From Sandaracinus sp. (GTDB lineage: Bacteria > Myxococcota_A > Polyangia > Polyangiales > Houyiibacteriaceae): DNA of 55,348 nt. Every line of letters starts with the position of its first letter. Position 1 is the stretch's first letter. Shown piece by piece: positions 51,712 through 55,348 of this stretch. The stretch spans positions 1-55,348 of the forward strand of contig JACKEH010000026.1 in assembly GCA_020633125.1 (NCBI GenBank), given 5' to 3'. Position numbers and translations under genes: made by a program. Below the pieces are notes generated by a model. That model was not told where the DNA came from. It was given only the letters and a program-made list of their open reading frames with translations, and made no database searches.

Positions 51712-54700
51712 ATGACCGACACGCCCGAAAGCGCCGCCGAAACCCTCGAAGGCGGCAACTACGAGGTCGTCCGCGCCCGTCTGCTCGCCCAAGCCAAGGT
51801 GCTCGGCGAGAAGCTCGACCGCCTCAACGACAAGCGCCGCGAGGTCTTCGGCGGCACCGAGCTCGAGGTCGTCGCGCAAGAGCGCGTGCGCACCGAGAAC
51901 AACTGCATCCCGCGCGACGTGATCGGCCTCGGCGAGGTCTTGCTGCTCGGCTACAACGTCTTCCTCGGCCTCAAGAAGGAGACGCGCGCCAGCGACATCC
52001 TCTCGGTGCATCGCTGCGTCGAGCGCGAGGACGGCACCTGGGATCTCGGGGAGCTTCCGCTCGCGGAAGGCGCGCCCTTCTTGGTCGACCCCGCGTTCGA
52101 GAAGGAGCTCGCCGCCCTCTACGCGTACTTCAAGGACGCACGCCTGCTGCAGGTTCGAAAGACCGAGACCCGTCTGCTCGCGATCTTTCAGATCGGCGCG
52201 GCGGCGACGGAGCGAAAGGTCTTTCGCTGGCGCATCGAGGCCAACGGCTCGGTCGTCTTCATGGACGCACGCGGCGAAGCCGACCACGTCTTCCCGCCGC
52301 GCTACGACTTCGAGTGGGTCCCAGTCGGCCGCGACCGCCAGGTCCAAGGCCGCTACCCGCATCTGTCGATCCTCGACCAGGTCTTCCTCGAGACCACCGG
52401 CGGCGACCTCACGATCAAGATCGAGAACAACACCGAGTCGGGCCAAGGCATTCACAGCGAGCCGGTCGAGGACAAGAACCAATCGCTGGACGACGCGCAG
52501 GTGCGCTACGCGAAGGTCGGCAGCCTGATCTTGATCGAGGTCTTGCCCTTCCGAGAGACGACCAAGCGTTACTTCGTCTACAACCCACGCGTCACGCGGG
52601 TCACGCGCATCGACGCGATCGGCGCCTCGTGCCGCACGCTGCCGGACGAACAAGGCATCCTCTTTCCGGGCGGCTTCTACCTCGCGACGGGCGAGCACAA
52701 GCTCTTCGACGAAGACCACGCCGGCCTCGAGCTGAAGCGGGTCGTGCAATCACCGAACGGCGAGGACGTGCTCTACGTCTTCCACCGCGCGGACGAAGGG
52801 CTCTACCAGCTCCTGCCCTACAACGTGATTCGCAAGGAGCTGCAGACGCCGATCAAGGTGCACGGCTACACGATTCGCGACGACGGACGGCTCATCGTCT
52901 TTCGCGCGGTCGACGAAGCCTCGCGTGTGCATCCCGTGCAGATCTGGAAGACGCCCTTCACGAGCGCCGAGTTCGCCGCGCAGGCGCCCACGAACGGCTC
53001 GTTCCTCGCGAAAGTCGGCAACGCGGAGCTCGTCCGTGGCGTGGCGGACGGATTCACGGTTCGGCGCCTGGTCGAGTCGGCCGAGCCGACGCGCGCGAAC
53101 TACGAAGCGCTGATCAAAGCCATCGGTCGCGCGATCGACGCGCACTATTGGCTCGGCCACGACGAGGTCGGGCTCGCGCAGCCGCTCGAAGACCTTCGCC
53201 GCACCGCGGAGCTCGTGGTCGACGAGTTCGAGAAGCTCTCCGCGCTGAAGAAGCGCGCCGACGAAGCGCTCGCGGGCGCCCGCAAGGCACAAGAGGAGCT
53301 GCTCGCCGAGGTTCGCGCAGCGGATTTCCACTCGATCGACGCCTTCATGCAGGCGCTCTCGGCGCTTCGGCGCCAACGCGGCGCGCTCGTGACCCTCAAG
53401 GAGGTTCGTTACGTCGACGAGGCGGCGCTCTCGGCGCTCGAAGCCGAGACGATCGAGCACTTCGACCGCACGAGCCGGGCCTGCGTCGGCTTTCTGCTCG
53501 GCGAGGACGCGCTCGCCCCGATTCGCACGCGGCTCGACGAGATCCTCGAGCGCATCGGCGAGGTGCAGAAGGTCGCCGACGTGGTGCCGATTCAAACCAC
53601 GCTCGACGAGACCGCGATGGGCCTCGACGTGGTGAGCGAGGTCGTGCAGGGCCTCGAGGTCGACGACGCGACCGCACGCACGCAGATCCTCGAAGGCATC
53701 GGGGAGGTCTACGGGCACCTCAACCGCACTCGCGCGACCGTGGTGGCGCGCCGCAAAGAGCTCGCGACGAGCGAAGGTCGCGCGGAGTTCGGCGCGCAGT
53801 TCAAGCTGCTCTCGCAGGCCGTGAGCGCCGGGCTCGCGCTCGCCGAGACGCCGGAGAAGTGCGACGAGCAGCTCGCGCGTCTGATGGTGCAGCTCGAAGA
53901 GCTCGAGGCGCGCTTCGCCGAGCTCGACGAGCTCACGGCGCAGCTCGTCGAGAAGCGCGAAGAGATCTACGAGGCCTTCGGCGCCCGCAAGCAGCAGCTC
54001 CTCGAAGCGCGCCAGCGTCGCGCCGAGAGCCTCATGCAGGCCGCGCAGCGGGTCTTCGAGGGCGTCACGCGGCGTGTGCGTGGGTTCTCCGACGTCGACG
54101 CGCTGAACACCTACTTCGCCTCGGACCCGATGGTGACGAAGGTGCGCCAGATCGCGGAGCAGCTCCGCGAGCTCGGCGACACCGTGAAGGCCGACGAGGT
54201 CGAATCGAAGCTCAAGAGCGGCCGCCAAGACGCGCTGCGTGCGCTGCGCGACAAGGTCGACCTGGTCGAAGAAGGTGACCTGCTCCGGCTCGGCAAACAC
54301 CGCTTCAGCGTGAACACGCAGGCGCTCGCGATGACCGTGGTGCCACGCGGCGAGGGTCTCGCCCTGCACCTGACGGGCACGGACTTCTACGAGCCGATCG
54401 AAGACCCCGAGCTCGAGGCCTGCCGCGAGTATTGGACCCAAGAGCTCGTGAGCGAAGACGGCGACGTCTACCGTGGCGAATACCTCGCGGTGTCGATCCT
54501 CGAGCGCGCCGAAGCCCACGAAGGCGGCCTCTCGATGCAGGCGCTGCACGACGCCGAACGTGGCGCGGGCCTGCTCGAGCTGGTGCGGCAACAGAGCGCG
54601 AGCCGCTACGACGAGGGCTACGAGCGCGGCGTGCACGACGTCGACGCCGCGAAGATTCTCGAGCGTCTGCTGGCGCTCCGCGAGTCCGGTGGGCTCTTGC

Positions 54701-55348
54701 GCTTCGGCGCCGAGGTGCGCGCGACGGCGTGCCTCTTCTACGAGACGCTCGACGACGCCGCGCGTGCGACGTGGTGCCGTCGGGGCTTCAGCCTCGGACG
54801 TCTTCGCACGAGCTTCGGATCGAGCGCCGAGCACGAAGCCTTCGCGGACGAGCTCGGGCGCGCGATCGGTGCCTTCGTCGAGCGCGAACGACTTCCCGAG
54901 GTCGACACCAAGCTCGCAGGCCGCTACCTCGCCGAGGAGCTCGCGGCCGAACGACCGAGCTTCGTGGCCAGCGCCGACGCGCTTCGCGTACGCGACGCGC
55001 TTCGGGTGCATCTCGACCTCGACGGAACCTCACGCGCGTTCGAAGAAGATCTCGTGACCGGCGATCTCGCGGCGCGGCTTCGATTGGCCCGCGCGTGGGT
55101 CGAGGCGTTCTTGCGACGCACCTCGGACGAGAACTTGGCCACGCTCGGTCACGCGAGCTTCGAGGCGGCGGCGCTCTGGATGACACCGAGCCTCGACCGT
55201 CGCGAGACGGCCGCGCTCACCCGCGGCGAGGTCACGGACCTGCTCGGCCAGCACCCGCGCATCCAATCGCGCACGTTGCCGCTGCGGCTCGACGAGCTCA
55301 TCGGTCGCGTCGGGCGCTTCTCTCGCGAGCGAGTCCCGGGCTTTCGTC
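51712..55348 (+). CDS. DUF3686 'DNA repair ATPase', 3' end missing
   Basis: The frame opens at ATG 51712 (MTDTPESAAETLEGGNYEVV) and is still open at the window edge, giving 1212 codons. It matches the N-terminal and central parts of large proteins annotated as DNA repair ATPases with DUF3686: NNCIPRDVIGLGEVLLLGYN, HVFPPRYDFEWVPVGRDRQV, GDLTIKIENNTESGQGIHSE and LILIEVLPFRETTKRYFVYN. Long coiled-coil segments follow (about 490-780). The P-loop AAA domain of these proteins is C-terminal and would lie beyond the window, so ATPase activity is inferred from the family. The DNA repair label comes from similarity only. It sits 187 bases after the flotillin gene. Confidence 0.85.
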   Translation, partial: MTDTPESAAETLEGGNYEVVRARLLAQAKVLGEKLDRLNDKRREVFGGTELEVVAQERVRTENNCIPRDVIGLGEVLLLGYNVFLGLKKETRASDILSVHRCVEREDGTWDLGELPLAEGAPFLVDPAFEKELAALYAYFKDARLLQVRKTETRLLAIFQIGAAATERKVFRWRIEANGSVVFMDARGEADHVFPPRYDFEWVPVGRDRQVQGRYPHLSILDQVFLETTGGDLTIKIENNTESGQGIHSEPVEDKNQSLDDAQVRYAKVGSLILIEVLPFRETTKRYFVYNPRVTRVTRIDAIGASCRTLPDEQGILFPGGFYLATGEHKLFDEDHAGLELKRVVQSPNGEDVLYVFHRADEGLYQLLPYNVIRKELQTPIKVHGYTIRDDGRLIVFRAVDEASRVHPVQIWKTPFTSAEFAAQAPTNGSFLAKVGNAELVRGVADGFTVRRLVESAEPTRANYEALIKAIGRAIDAHYWLGHDEVGLAQPLEDLRRTAELVVDEFEKLSALKKRADEALAGARKAQEELLAEVRAADFHSIDAFMQALSALRRQRGALVTLKEVRYVDEAALSALEAETIEHFDRTSRACVGFLLGEDALAPIRTRLDEILERIGEVQKVADVVPIQTTLDETAMGLDVVSEVVQGLEVDDATARTQILEGIGEVYGHLNRTRATVVARRKELATSEGRAEFGAQFKLLSQAVSAGLALAETPEKCDEQLARLMVQLEELEARFAELDELTAQLVEKREEIYEAFGARKQQLLEARQRRAESLMQAAQRVFEGVTRRVRGFSDVDALNTYFASDPMVTKVRQIAEQLRELGDTVKADEVESKLKSGRQDALRALRDKVDLVEEGDLLRLGKHRFSVNTQALAMTVVPRGEGLALHLTGTDFYEPIEDPELEACREYWTQELVSEDGDVYRGEYLAVSILERAEAHEGGLSMQALHDAERGAGLLELVRQQSASRYDEGYERGVHDVDAAKILERLLALRESGGLLRFGAEVRATACLFYETLDDAARATWCRRGFSLGRLRTSFGSSAEHEAFADELGRAIGAFVERERLPEVDTKLAGRYLAEELAAERPSFVASADALRVRDALRVHLDLDGTSRAFEEDLVTGDLAARLRLARAWVEAFLRRTSDENLATLGHASFEAAALWMTPSLDRRETAALTRGEVTDLLGQHPRIQSRTLPLRLDELIGRVGRFSRERVPGFR

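Noticed and set aside
52750..55011. Minus-strand open frame of 753 codons at the window end
   Set aside because: Antisense to the DUF3686 gene, which shows family motifs in the plus frame.

Overview
The window looks like chromosomal DNA of a myxobacterium, most likely of the Sandaracinus/Polyangium side of the Myxococcota. This is inferred from composition and gene content: very high GC, many GTG starts, and an exceptional number of small lipoproteins carrying Asp-Ala-Gly-rich tethers, Cys-rich segments, DxDxDG metal-binding motifs, FG-GAP repeats or DVWAVG propeller repeats. I see no rRNA, tRNA, CRISPR array, insertion sequence or phage module.

Layout. 1-6743: the 3' part of a DUF4132 gene, a lipoprotein phosphoesterase, an outer-membrane-type barrel followed by decayed tandem repeats, a DUF5648-like lipoprotein and a DUF218/YdcF-like lipoprotein. 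6765-9976 (minus): an apparent operon of a GFA-family protein, an F420-reductase-like NAD(P) protein and a PAS/histidine kinase/receiver hybrid. 10294-12810: a HEAT-type lipoprotein and a ribbon-helix-helix/FHA fusion. 12924-16959: a HAD phosphatase, a YcxB-like membrane protein and a lipoprotein-ruvA-ruvB-lipoprotein operon. 17007-26796: a lectin/metal-binding lipoprotein, a frameshifted bestrophin, an FG-GAP lipoprotein, a propeller/vanadium haloperoxidase lipoprotein and a cNMP-binding/ThrRS-like/uridine-kinase fusion. 26992-36701: a repeat lipoprotein, an SDR, two zinc-ribbon membrane proteins plus a tiny coupled ORF, an active/inactive M16 peptidase pair, uvrB and a TlpA-like thioredoxin. 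36909-42620: a Fic protein that has lost its catalytic residues, a DUF4336 protein, a protein with a UvrD-tail-like domain, a fatty acid desaturase, an unknown protein and a Cys-rich lipoprotein. 42677-48242: PA14/DNRLRE and other lipoproteins. 48513 to the end: a YqiJ-like protein, a long flotillin and the first 1212 codons of a DUF3686 'DNA repair ATPase', which runs off the window.

How the genes work together. Housekeeping DNA repair (ruvA, ruvB, uvrB) is embedded among envelope functions. Sixteen genes encode predicted lipoproteins, so much of the window is cell-surface material. The most system-like unit is the 3'-terminal YqiJ/flotillin/DUF3686 group, which couples a membrane microdomain scaffold to a giant ATPase. 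The most unusual single genes are the pseudo-Fic protein, the haloperoxidase-propeller fusion and the cNMP-gated kinase fusion. Several gene ends carry perfect GC-rich stem-loops without U-tracts, probably the local style of transcription end.

Gene starts were moved inward from the longest reading frame wherever a signal peptide, a Shine-Dalgarno site or a family N-terminus supported it. All functional calls rest on motif recognition by eye; no database search was run.
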